NCBI GenBank assembly: GCA_964057225.1 | Contig: OZ059897.1 | Coordinates: forward strand, 20,026,001 to 20,090,000 | Reading direction: 5' to 3' | DNA: 64,000 bases | Source of the DNA: Auanema rhodensis | Lineage: Eukaryota; Nematoda; Chromadorea; Rhabditida; Rhabditidae | Shown: positions 25,975-39,100 of the stretch, one piece after another | How the letters are laid out: every line of letters begins with the position of its first letter | How positions within the stretch are numbered: position 1 is the stretch's first letter | Program-made: the position numbers and the translations under genes | The notes under the pieces: generated by a model | What the model was told of the DNA's origin: nothing | Databases searched by the model: none | Seen by the model: only the letters and a program-made list of their open reading frames with translations

Positions 25975-28782
25975 AACACAGATCGACGCAGCTTAAAAAT
26001 CCGCATCGAATGCACTATACTACATTGAGAAACGCTTAATACAAAAATTAGTTATGATCGTTTGAAAAATGATGCATTAGTGTATGTTGAGTTTCCATGT
26101 ACACTCAACATTGCTTCCAAAAACATTTTGACAAAAATTTTTTCGAAAAATTTCAAAATAATTTAGCAAAAAGTAGATGTTTTTAGATTCCTTTTTTCAA
26201 GGCGAAGACGATGGACAATGTTATTTAACGAAAAAATTAATTCTTCAGGGTGAAAATCGAGGATATAAGTGTAAACTTATATCAGTTGATATCTCGGTGC
26301 ATTTTTAAGCTAGCGCAAATCTGATAACACAGATCGACGCAGCTTAAAAATCCGCATCGAATGCACTATACTACATTGAGAAACGCTTAATACAAAAATT
26401 AGTTATGATCGTTTGAAAAATGATGCATTAGTGTATGTTGAGTTTCCATGTACACTCAACATTGCTTCCAAAAACATTTTGACAAAAATTTTTTCGAAAA
26501 ATTTCAAAATAATTTAGCAAAAAGTAGATGTTTTTAGATTACTTTTTTCAAGGCAAAGACGATGGACAATGTTATTCAACGAAAAAATTAATTCTTCAGG
26601 GTGAAAATCGAGGATATAAGTGTAAACTTATATCAGTTGATATCTCGGTGCATTTTTAAGCTAGCGCAAATCTGATAACACAGATCGACGCAGCTTAAAA
26701 ATCCGCATCGAATGCACTATACTACATTGAGAAACGCTTAATACAAAAATTAGTTATGATCGTTTGAAAAATGATGCATTAGTGTATGTTGAGTTTCCAT
26801 GTACACTCAACATTGCTTCCAAAAACATTTTGACAAAAATTTTTTCGAAAAATTTCAAAATAATTTAGCCAAAAGTAGATGTTTTTAGATTACTTTTTTC
26901 AAGGCAAAGACGATGGACAATGTTATTCAACGAAAAAATTAATTCTTCAGGGTGAAAATCGAGGATATAAGTGTAAACTTATATCAGTTGATATCTCGGT
27001 GCATTTTTAAGCTAGCGCAAATCTGATAACACAGATCGACGCAGCTTAAAAATCCGCATCGAATGCACTATACTACATTGAGAAACGCTTAATACAAAAA
27101 TTAGTTATGATCGTTTGAAAAATGATGCATTAGTGTATGTTGAGTTTCCATGTACACTCAACATTGCTTCCAAAAACATTTTGACAAAAATTTTTTCGAA
27201 AAATTTCAAAATAATTTAGCAAAAAGTAGATGTTTTTAGATTCCTTTTTTCAAGGCAAAGACGATGGACAATGTTATTCAACGAAAAAATTAATTCTTCA
27301 GGGTGAAAATCGAGGATATAAGTGTAAACTTATATCAGTTGATATCTCGGTGCATTTTTAAGCTAGCGCAAATCTGATAACACAGATCGACGCAGCTTAA
27401 AAATCCGCATCGAATGCACTATACTACATTGAGAAACGCTTAATACAAAAATTAGTTATGATCGTTTGAAAAATGATGCATTAGTGTATGTTGAGTTTCC
27501 ATGTACACTCAACATTGCTTCCAAAAACATTTTGACAAAAATTTTTTCGAAAAATTTCAAAATAATTTAGCAAAAAGTAGATGTTTTTAGATTCCTTTTT
27601 TCAAGGCGAAGACGATGGACAATGTTATTTAACGAAAAAATTAATTCTTCAGGGTGAAAATCGAGGATATAAGTGTAAACTTATATCAGTTGATATCTCG
27701 GTGCATTTTTAAGCTAGCGCAAATCTGATAACACAGATCGACGCAGCTTAAAAATCCGCATCGAATGCACTATACTACATTGAGAAACGCTTAATACAAA
27801 AATTAGTTATGATCGTTTGAAAAATGATGCATTAGTGTATGTTGAGTTTCCATGTACACTCAACATTGCTTCCAAAAACATTTTGACAAAAATTTTTTCG
27901 AAAAATTTCAAAATAATTTAGCCAAAAGTAGATGTTTTTAGATTACTTTTTTCAAGGCAAAGACGATGGACAATGTTATTCAACGAAAAAATTAATTCTT
28001 CAGGGTGAAAATCGAGGATATAAGTGTAAACTTATATCAGTTGATATCTCGGTGCATTTTTAAGCTAGCGCAAATCTGATAACACAGATCGACGCAGCTT
28101 AAAAATCCGCATCGAATGCACTATACTACATTGAGAAACGCTTAATACAAAAATTAGTTATGATCGTTTGAAAAATGATGCATTAGTGTATGTTGAGTTT
28201 CCATGTACACTCAACATTGCTTCCAAAAACATTTTGACAAAAATTTTTTCGAAAAATTTCAAAATAATTTAGCAAAAAGTAGATGTTTTTAGATTCCTTT
28301 TTTCAAGGCAAAGACGATGGACAATGTTATTTAACGAAAAAATTAATTCTTCAGGGTGAAAATCGAGGATATAAGTGTAAACTTATATCAGTTGATATCT
28401 CGGTGCATTTTTAAGCTAGCGCAAATCTGATAACACAGATCGACGCAGCTTAAAAATCCGCATCGAATGCACTATACTACATTGAGAAACGCTTAATACA
28501 AAAATTAGTTATGATCGTTTGAAAAATGATGCATTAGTGTATGTTGAGTTTCCATGTACACTCAACATTGCTTCCAAAAACATTTTGACAAAAATTTTTT
28601 CGAAAAATTTCAAAATAATTTAGCAAAAAGTAGATGTTTTTAGATTCCTTTTTTCAAGGCAAAGACGATGGACAATGTTATTTAACGAAAAAATTAATTC
28701 TTCAGGGTGAAAATCGAGGATATAAGTGTAAACTTATATCAGTTGATATCTCGGTGCATTTTTAAGCTAGCGCAAATCTGAT

Positions 28783-30888
28783 AACACAGATCGACGCAGC
28801 TTAAAAATCCGCATCGAATGCACTATACTACATGGAAGAACGCTTAATACAAAAATTAGTTATGATCGTTTGAAAAATGATGCATTAGTGTATGTTGAGT
28901 TTCCATGTACACTCAACATTGCTTCCAAAAACATTTTGACAAAAATTTTTTCGAAAAATTTCAAAATAATTTAGCAAAAAGTAGATGTTTTTAGATTTCT
29001 TTTTTCAAGGCAAAGACGATGGACAATGTTATTCAACGAAAAAATTAATTCTTCAGGGTGAAAATCGAGGATATATGTGTAAACTTATATCAGTTGATAT
29101 CTCGGTGCATTTTTAAGCTAGCGCAAATCTGATAACACAGATCGACGCAGCTTAAAAATCCGCATCGAATGCACTATACTACATTGGGAAACGCTTAATA
29201 CAAAAATTAGTTATGATCGTTTGAAAAATGATGCATTAGTGTATGTTGAGTTTCCATGTACACTCAACATTGCTTCCAAAAACATTTTGACAAAAATTTT
29301 TTCGAAAAATTTCAAAATAATTTAGCAAAAAGTAGATGTTTTTAGATTCCTTTTTTCAAGGCAAAGACGATGGACAATGTTATTCAACGAAAAAATTAAT
29401 TCTTCAGGGTGAAAATCGAGGATATAAGTGTGAACTTATATCAGTTGATATCTCGGTGCATTTTTAAGCTAGCGCAAATCTGATAACACAGATCGACGCA
29501 GCTTAAAAATCCGCATCGAATGCACTATACTACATTGAGAAACGCTTAATACAAAAATTAGTTATGATCGTTTGAAAAATGATGCATTAGTGTATGTTGA
29601 GTTTCCATGTACACTCAACATTGCTTCCAAAAACATTTTGACAAAAATTTTTTCGAAAAATTTCAAAATAATTTAGCAAAAAGTAGATGTTTTTAGATTC
29701 CTTTTTTCAAGGCAAAGACGATGGACAATGTTATTTAACGAAAAAATTAATTCTTCAGGGTGAAAATCGAGGATATAAGTGTAAACTTATATCAGTTGAT
29801 ATCTCGGTGCATTTTTAAGCTAGCGCAAATCTGATAACACAGATCGACGCAGCTTAAAAATCCGCATCGAATGCACTATACTACATGGAAGAACGCTTAA
29901 TACAAAAATTAGTTATGATCGTTTGAAAAATGATGCATTAGTGTATGTTGAGTTTCCATGTACACTCAACATTGCTTCCAAAAACATTTTGACAAAAATT
30001 TTTTCGAAAAATTTCAAAATAATTTAGCAAAAAGTAGATGTTTTTAGATTTCTTTTTTCAAGGCAAAGACGATGGACAATGTTATTCAACGAAAAAATTA
30101 ATTCTTCAGGGTGAAAATCGAGGATATATGTGTAAACTTATATCAGTTGATATCTCGGTGCATTTTTAAGCTAGCGCAAATCTGATAACACAGATCGACG
30201 CAGCTTAAAAATCCGCATCGAATGCACTATACTACATTGGGAAACGCTTAATACAAAAATTAGTTATGATCGTTTGAAAAATGATGCATTAGTGTATGTT
30301 GAGTTTCCATGTACACTCAACATTGCTTCCAAAAACATTTTGACAAAAATTTTTTCGAAAAATTTCAAAATAATTTAGCAAAAAGTAGATGTTTTTAGAT
30401 TCCTTTTTTCAAGGCAAAGACGATGGACAATGTTATTCAACGAAAAAATTAATTCTTCAGGGTGAAAATCGAGGATATAAGTGTAAACTTATATCAGTTG
30501 ATATCTCGGTGCATTTTTAAGCTAGCGCAAATCTGATAACACAGATCGACGCAGCTTAAAAATCCGCATCGAATGCACTATACTACATTGAGAAACGCTT
30601 AATACAAAAATTAGTTATGATCGTTTGAAAAATGATGCATTAGTGTATGTTGAGTTTCCATGTACACTCAACATTGCTTCCAAAAACATTTTGACAAAAA
30701 TTTTTTCGAAAAATTTCAAAATAATTTAGCAAAAAGTAGATGTTTTTAGATTCCTTTTTTCAAGGCAAAGACGATGGACAATGTTATTTAACGAAAAAAT
30801 TAATTCTTCAGGGTGAAAATCGAGAATATAAGTGTAAACTTATATCAGTTGATATCTCGGTGCATTTTTAAGCTAGCGCAAATCTGAT
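28783..30888. repeat. Trimeric HOR, two 1053-bp units
   Basis: Unit: M(T216, T294), G(C252), L(T252). Units start at 28783 and 29836. T294 (GGATATATGTG) is rare, otherwise seen only at 32995, so it marks the duplication. The first unit's G monomer has G299 and the second A299; the second unit's L monomer has A288, so the copies have since diverged or exchanged. Confidence 0.8.
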
Positions 30889-31941
30889 AACACAGATCGA
30901 CGCAGCTTAAAAATCCGCATCGAATGCACTATACTACATGGAAGAACGCTTAATACAAAAATTAGTTATGATCATTTGAAAAATGATGCATTAGTGTATG
31001 TTGAGTTTCCATGTACACTCAACATTGCTTCCAAAAACATTTTGACAAAAATTTTTTCGAAAAATTTCAAAATAATTTAGCAAAAAGTAGATGTTTTTAG
31101 ATTCCTTTTTTCAAGGCAAAGACGATGGACAATGTTATTCAACGAAAAAATTAATTCTTCAGGGTGAAAATCGAGGATATAAGTGTAAACTTATATCAGT
31201 TGATATCTCGGTGCATTTTTAAGCTAGCGCAAATCTGATAACACAGATCGACGCAGCTTAAAAATCCGCATCGAATGCACTATACTACATTGGGAAACGC
31301 TTAATACAAAAATTAGTTATGATCGTTTGAAAAATGATGCATTAGTGTATGTTGAGTTTCCATGTACACTCAACATTGCTTCCAAAAACATTTTGACAAA
31401 AATTTTTTCGAAAAATTTCAAAATAATTTAGCAAAAAGTAGATGTTTTTAGATTCCTTTTTTTAAGGCAAAGACGATGGACAATGTTATTCAACGAAAAA
31501 ATTAATTCTTCAGGGTGAAAATCGAGGATATAAGTGTGAACTTATATCAGTTGATATCTCGGTACATTTTTAAGCTAGCGCAAATCTGATAACACAGATC
31601 GACGCAGCTTAAAAATCCGCATCGAATGCACTATACTACATGGAAGAACGCTTAATACAAAAATTAGTTATGATCGTTTGAAAAATGATGCATTAGTGTA
31701 TGTTGAGTTTCCATGTACACTCAACATTGCTTCCAAAAACATTTTGACAAAAATTTTTTCGAAAAATTTCAAAATAATTTAGCAAAAAGTAGATGTTTTT
31801 AGATTCCTTTTTTCAAGGCAAAGACGATGGACAATGTTATTCAACGAAAAAATTAATTCTTCAGGGTGAAAATCGAGGATATAAGTGTGAACTTATATCA
31901 GTTGATATCTCGGTACATTTTTAAGCTAGCGCAAATCTGAT

Positions 31942-32643
31942 AACACAGATCGACGCAGCTTAAAAATCCGCATCGAATGCACTATACTACATGGAAGAAC
32001 GCTTAATACAAAAATTAGTTATGATCGTTTGAAAAATGATGCATTAGTGTATGTTGAGTTTCCATGTACACTCAACATTGCTTCCAAAACCATTTTGAGA
32101 AAAATTTTTTCGAAAAATTTCAAAATAATTTAGCAAAAAGTAGATGTTTTTAGATTCCTTTTTTCAAGGCGAAGACGATGGACAATGTTATTCAACGAAA
32201 AAATTAATTCTTCAGGGTGAAAATCGAGGATATAAGTGTGAACTTATATCAGTTGATATCTCGGTACATTTTTAAGCTAGCGCAAATCTGATAACACAGA
32301 TCGACGCAGCTTAAAAATCCGCATCGAATGCACTATACTACATGGAAGAACGCTTAATACAAAAATTAGTTATGATCGTTTGAAAAATGATGCATTAGTG
32401 TATGTTGAGTTTCCATGTACACTCAACATTGCTTCCAAAACCATTTTGAGAAAAATTTTTTCGAAAAATTTCAAAATAATTTAGCAAAAAGTAGATGTTT
32501 TTAGATTCCTTTTTTCAAGGCAAAGACGATGGACAATGTTATTCAACGAAAAAATTAATTCTTCAGGGTGAAAATCGAGGATATAAGTGTAAACTTATAT
32601 CAGTTGATATCTCGGTGCATTTTTAAGCTAGCGCAAATCTGAT
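31942..32643. repeat. Two M monomers with paired changes in the conserved core
   Basis: Copies at 31942 and 32293 both read CCATTTTGAG in place of ACATTTTGAC around positions 150-158, a pair of changes found nowhere else in the window. The first also has G230. They lie next to the domain 1/2 boundary and look like a single-monomer duplication of a variant of the otherwise nearly invariant core. Confidence 0.8.
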
Positions 32644-33345
32644 AACACAGATCGACGCAGCTTGAAAATCCGCATCGAATGCACTATACTACATTGAGAA
32701 ACGCTTAATACAAAAATTAGTTATGATCGTTTGAAAAATGATGCATTAGTGTATGTTGAGTTTCCATGTACACTCAACATTGCTTCCAAAAACATTTTGA
32801 CAAAAATTTTTTCGAAAAATTTCAAAATAATTTAGCAAAAAGTAGATGTTTTTAGATTCCTTTTTTCAAGGCGAAGACGATGGACAATGTTATTCAACGA
32901 AAAAATTATTTCTTCAGGGTGAAAATCGAGGATATAAGTGTGAACTTATATCAGTTGATATATCGGTGCATTTTTAAGCTAGCGCAAATCTGATAACACA
33001 GATCGACGCAGCTTAAAAATCCGCATCGAATGCACTATACTACATTGAGAAACGCTTAATACAAAAATAAGTTATGATCGTTTGAAAAATGATGCATTAG
33101 TGTATGTTGAGTTTCCATGTACACTCAACATTGCTTCCAAAAACATTTTGACAAAAATTTTTTCGAAAAATTTCGAAATAATTTAGCAAAAAGTAGATGT
33201 TTTTAGATTCCTTTTTTCAAGGCAAAGACGATGGACGATGTTATTCAACGAAAAAATTAATTCTTCAGGGTGAAAATCGAGGATATATGTGTGAACTTAT
33301 ATCAGTTGATATCTCGGTGCATTTTTAAGCTAGCGCAAATCTGAT

Positions 33346-33695
33346 AACACAGATCGACGCAGCTCAAAAATCCGTACGAATGCACTATACTACATTGAGA
33401 AACGCTTAATACAAAAATAAGTTATGATCGTTTGAAAAATGATGCATTAGTGTATGTTGAGTTTCCATGTACACTCAACATTGCTTCCAAAAACATTTTG
33501 ACAAAAATTTTTTCGAAAAATTTCAAAATAATTTAGCAAAAAGTAGATGTTTTTAGATTCCTTTTTTCAAGGCAAAGACGATGGACAATGTTATTCAACG
33601 AAAAAATTAATTCTTCAGGGTGAAAATCGAGGATATAAGTGTGAACTTATATCAGTTGATATCTCGGTGCATTTTCAAGCTAGCGCAAATCTGAA
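33346..33695 (+). repeat. 350-bp monomer, likely early form of the CCGTAC class
   Basis: The head reads CTCAAAAATCCGTACGAATG, one base shorter than the usual CTTAAAAATCCGCATCGAATG, and retains the usual CTACATT. The four 350-bp copies in domain 3 have CCGTACCAATG and CTATATT, adding changes to this form. It shares ATAAG at 73-77 (A for T at 75) with its left neighbour at 32995. Confidence 0.85.
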
Positions 33696-34155
33696 AACAC
33701 AGATCGACGCAGCTTAAAAATCCGCATCGAATGCACTATACTACATTGAGAAACGCTTAATACAAAAATTAGTTATGATCGTTTGAAAAATGATGCATTA
33801 GTGTATGTTGAGTTTCCATGTACACTCAACATTGCTTCCAAAAACATTTTGACAAAAATTTTTTCGAAAAATTTCAAGATAATTTAGCAAAAAGTAGATG
33901 TTTTTAGATTCCTTTTTTCAAGGCAAAGACGATGGACAATGTTATTCAACGAAAAAATTAATTCTTCAGGGTGAAAATCGAGGATATAAGTGTGAACTTA
34001 TATCAGTTGATATCTCGGTGCATTTTTAAGCTAGCGCAAATCTGATAACACAGATCGACGCAGCTTAAAAATCCGCATCGAATGCACTGTACTACATAGA
34101 AGAACGCTTAATACAAAAATTAGTTATGATCGTTTGAAAAATGATGCATTAGTGT

Positions 34156-34183
34156 ATATTGAGTTTCCATGTAAACTCAACAT
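34156..34183. other. N-class version of the core inverted repeat, lengthened inward
   Basis: In N monomers A112 introduces one mismatch, but A128 lets the arms extend by two pairs: TTGAGTTT and AAACTCAA now pair across a six-base loop CCATGT. The same change is seen in all seven full N-body copies (34047, 35451, 37908, 40716, 42120, 43875, 44226). Confidence 0.7.
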
Positions 34184-34397
34184 TGATTCCAAAAACATTT
34201 TGACAAAAATTTTTTCGAAAAATTTCAAAATAATTTAGCAAAAAGTAGATGTTTTTAGATTCTTTTTTTCAAGGCAAAGACGATGGACAATGTTATTCAA
34301 CGAAAAAATTATTTCTTCAGGGTGAAAATCGAGGATATAAGTGTGAACTTATATCAGTTGATATCTCGGTGCATTTTTAAGCTAGCGCAAATCTGAT

Positions 34398-36152
34398 AAC
34401 ACAGATCGACGCAGCTTAAAAATCCGCATCGAATGCACTATACTACATTGAGAAACGCTCAATACAAAAATTAGTTATGATCGTTTGAAAAATGATGCAT
34501 TAGTGTATGTTGAGTTTCCATGTACACTCAACATTGCTTCCAAAAACATTTTGACAAAAATTTTTTCGAAAAATTTCAAAATAATTTAGCAAAAAGTAGA
34601 TGTTTTTAGATTCCTTTTTTCAAGGCAAAGACGATGGACAATGTTATTCAACGAAAACATTAATTCTTCAGGGTGAAAATCGAGGATATAAGTGTGAACT
34701 TATATCAGTTGATATCTCGGTACATTTTTAAGCTAGCGCAAATCTGATAACACAGATCGACGCAGCTTAAAAATCCGCATCGAATGCACTATACTACATG
34801 GAAGAACGCTTAATACAAAAATTAGTTATGATCGTTTGAAAAATGATGCATTAGTGTATGTTGAGTTTCCATGTACACTCAAAATTGCTTCCAAAAACAT
34901 TTTGACAAAAATTTTTTCGAAAAATTTCAGAATAATTTAGCAAAAAGTAGATGTTTTTAGATTCCTTCTTTCAAGGCAAAGACGATGGACAATGTTATTC
35001 AACGAAAAAATTAATTCTTCAGGGTGAAAATCGAGGATATAAGTGTGAACTTATATCAGTTGATATCTCGGTGCATTTTCAAGCTAGCGCAAATCTGATA
35101 ACACAGATCGACGCAGCCTAAAAATCCGCATCGAATGCACTATACTACATTGAGAAACGCTTAATACAAAAATTAGTTATGATCGTTTGAAAAATGATGC
35201 ATTAGTGTATGTTGAGTTTCCATGTACACTCAACATTGCTTCCAAAAACATTTTGACAAAAATTTTTTCGAAAAATTTCAAGATAATTTAGCAAAAAGTA
35301 GATGTTTTTAGATTCCTTTTTTCAAGGCAAAGACGATGGACAATGTTATTCAACGAAAAAATTAATTCTTCAGGGTGAAAATCGAGGATATAAGTGTGAA
35401 CTTATATCAGTTGATATCTCGGTGCATTTTTAAGCTAGCGCAAATCTGATAACACAGATCGACGCAGCTTAAAAATCCGCATCGAATGCACTGTACTACA
35501 TAGAAGAACGCTTAATACAAAAATTAGTTATGATCGTTTGAAAAATGATGCATTAGTGTATATTGAGTTTCCATGTAAACTCAACATTGATTCCAAAAAC
35601 ATTTTGACAAAAATTTTTTCGAAAAATTTCAAAATAATTTAGCAAAAAGTAGATGTTTTTAGATTCCTTTTTTCAAGGCAAAGACGATGGACAATGTTAT
35701 TCAACGAAAAAATTATTTCTTCAGGGTGAAAATCGAGGATATAAGTGTGAACTTATATCAGTTGATATCTCGGTGCATTTTTAAGCTAGCGCAAATCTGA
35801 TAACACAGATCGACGCAGCTTAAAAATCCGCATCGAATGCACTATACTACATTGAGAAACGCTTAATACAAAAATTAGTTATGATCGTTTGAAAAATGAT
35901 GCATTAGTGTATGTTGAGTTTCCATGTACACTCAACATTGCTTCCAAAAACATTTTGACAAAAATTTTTTCGAAAAATTTCAAAATAGATTAGCAAAAAG
36001 TAGATGTTTTTAGATTCCTTTTTTCAAGGCAAAGACGATGGACAATGTTATTCAACGAAAAAATTAATTCTTCAGGGTGAAAATCGAGGATATAAGTGTA
36101 AACTTATATCAGTTGATATCTCGGTGCATTTTTAAGCTAGCGCAAATCTGAT
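34398..36152. repeat. Five-monomer segment repeated at 41067-42821
   Basis: Order: L(C63, C261), M(G182, C220, TTTTCAAGC near the end), L(G183), N(T266), L(G187/A188). The same five classes in the same order recur 6669 bp (19 monomers) downstream. Differences noticed include a C-to-A change in TCAAAATTGC at 34749 and a G253 gained downstream. A shared run of five distinct classes argues for segmental duplication, not independent mutation. Confidence 0.78.
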
Positions 36153-39100
36153 AACACAGATCGACGCAGCTTAAAAATCCGCATCGAATGCACTATACTA
36201 CATTGAGAAACGCTTAATACAAAAATTAGTTATGATCGTTTGAAAAATGATGCATTAGTGTATGTTGAGTTTCCATGTACACTCAACATTGCTTCCAAAA
36301 ACATTTTGACAAAAATTTTTTCGAAAAATTTCAAAATAATTTAGCAAAAAGTAGATGTTTTTAGATTCCTTTTTTCAAGGCAAAGACGATGGACAATGTT
36401 ATTCAACGAAAAAATTAATTCTTCAGGGTGAAAATCGAGGATATAAGTGTGAACTTATATCAGTTGATATCTCGGTAGATTTTTAAGCTAGCGCAAATCT
36501 GATAAAACAGATCGACGCAGCTTAAACATCCGCATCGAATGCACTATACTACATGGAAGAACGCTTAATACAAAAATTAGTTATGATCGTTTGAAAAATG
36601 ATGCATTAGTGTATGTTGAGTTTCCATGTACACTCAACATTGCTTCCAAAAACATTTTGACAAAAATTTTTTCGAAAAATTTCAAAATAATTTAGCAAAA
36701 AGTAGATGTTTTTAGATTCCTTATTTCAAGGCAAAGACGATGGACAATGTTATTCAACGAAAAAATTATTTCTTCAGGGTGAAAATCGAGGATATAAGTG
36801 TGAACTTATATCAGTTGATATATCGGTGCATTTTTAAGCTAGCGCAAATCTGATAACACAGATCGACGCAGCTTAAAAATCCGCATCGAATGCACTATAC
36901 TACATTAAGAAACGCCTAATACAAAAATTAGTTATGATCGTTTGAAAAATGATGCATTAGTGTATGTTGAGTTTCCATGTACACTCAACATTGCTTCCAA
37001 AAACATTTTGACAAAAATTTTTTCGAAAAATTTCAAAATAATTTAGCAAAAAGTAGATGTTTTTAGATTCCTTTTTTCAAGGCAAAGACGATGGACAATG
37101 TTATTCAACGAAAAAATTAATTCTTCAGGGTGAAAATCGAGGATATAAGTGTGAACTTATATCAGTTGATATCTCGGTACATTTTTAAGCTAGCGCAAAA
37201 CTGATAACACAGATCGACGCAGCTTAAAAATCCGCATCGAATGCACTATACTACATGGAAGAACGCTTAATACAAAAATTAGTTATGATCGTTTGAAAAA
37301 TGATGCATTAGTGTATGTTGAGTTTCCATGTACACTCAACATTGCTTCCAAAAACATTTTGACAAAAATTTTTTCGAAAAATTTCAAAATAATTTAGCAA
37401 AAAGTAGATGTTTTTAGATTCCTTTTTTCAAGGCAAAGACGATGGACGATGTTATTCAACGAAAAAATTAATTCTTCAGGGTGAAAATCGAGGATATAAG
37501 TGTGAACTTATATCAGTTGATATCTCGGTGCATTTTTAAGCTAGCGCAAATCTGATAACACAGATCGACGCAGCTTAAAAATCCGCATCGAATGCACTAT
37601 ACTACATTGAGAAACGCTTAATACAAAAATTAGTTATGATCGTTTGAAAAATGATGCATTAGTGTATGTTGAGTTTCCATGTACACTCAACATTGCTTCC
37701 AAAAACATTTTGACAAAAATTTTTTCGAAAAATTTCAAGATAATTTAGCAAAAAAAAGATGTTTTTAGATTCCTTTTTTCAAGGCAAAGACGATGGACAA
37801 TGTTATTCAACGAAAAAATTGATTCTTCAGGGTGAAAATCGAGGATATAAGTGTGAACTTATATCAGTTGATATCTCGGTGCATTTTTAAGCTAGCGCAA
37901 ATCTGATAACACAGATCGACGCAGCTTAAAAATCCGCATCGAATGCACTGTACTACATAGAAGAACGCTTAATACAAAAATTAGTTATGATCGTTTGAAA
38001 AATGATGCATTAGTGTATATTGAGTTTCCATGTAAACTCAACATTGATTCCAAAAACATTTTGACAAAAATTTTTTCGAAAAATTTCAAAATAATTTAGC
38101 AAAAAGTAGATGTTTTTAGATTCCTTTTTTCAAGGCAAAGACGATGGACAATGTTATTCAACGAAAAAATTATTTCTTCAGGGTGAAAATCGAGGATATA
38201 AGTGTGAACTTATATCAGTTGATATCTCGGTGCATTTTTAAGCTAGCGCAAATCTGATAACACAGATCGACGCAGCTTAAAAATCCGCATCGAATGCACT
38301 ATACTACATTGAGAAACGCTCAATACAAAAATTAGTTATGATCGTTTGAAAAATGATGCATTAGTGTATGTTGAGTTTCCATGTACACTCAACATTGCTT
38401 CCAAAAACATTTTGACAAAAATTTTTTCGAAAAATTTCAAAATAATTTAGCAAAAAGTAGATGTTTTTAGATTCCTTTTTTCAAGGCAAAGACGATGGAC
38501 AATGTTATTCAACGAAAACATTAATTCTTCAGGGTGAAAATCGAGGATATAAGTGTGAACTTATATCAGTTGATATCTCGGTACATTTTTAAGCTAGCGC
38601 AAATCTGATAACACAGATCGACGCAGCTTAAAAATCCGCATCGAATGCACTATACTACATTGAGAAACGCTTAATACAAAAATTAGTTATGATCGTTTGA
38701 AAAATGATGCATTAGTGTATGTTGAGTTTCCATGTACACTCAACATTGCTTCCAAAAACATTTTGACAAAAATTTTTTCGAAAAATTTCAAAATAATTTA
38801 GCAAAAAGTAGATGTTTTTAGATTCCTTTTTTCAAGGCAAAGACGATGGACAATGTTATTTAACGAAAAAATTAATTCTTCAGGGTGAAAATCGAGGATA
38901 TAAGTGTAAACTTATATCAGTTGATATCTCGGTGCATTTTTAAGCTAGCGCAAATCTGATAACACAGATCGACGCAGCTTAAAAATCCGCATCGAATGCA
39001 CTATACTAAATTGAGAAACGCTTAATACAAAAATTAGTTATGATAGTTTGAAAAATGATGCATTAGTGTATGTTGAGTTTCCATGTACACTCAACATTGC

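Larger units (their letters stand above)
1..31590. repeat. Array domain 1 (monomers 1-90): L, M and G heads, mostly A299/G325
   Basis: Most copies here read GTGTAAAC at 296-303 and GGTGCAT at 322-328. G heads (TTGGG at 51-55) occur in 22 monomers from 4212 to 31240 and nowhere later. The linked pair C194 with A216 occurs only here (first full example 2808, last 27730). N and A heads are absent. HOR patterns change within the domain: irregular to 6668, dimer 6669-8072, pentamer 8424-14039, tetramer-like 15093-17198, mixed L arrays 17199-22464, tetramer-like again 23518-25974, trimer 28783-30888. The right boundary is set at the end of the last G monomer and is approximate. Confidence 0.8.
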
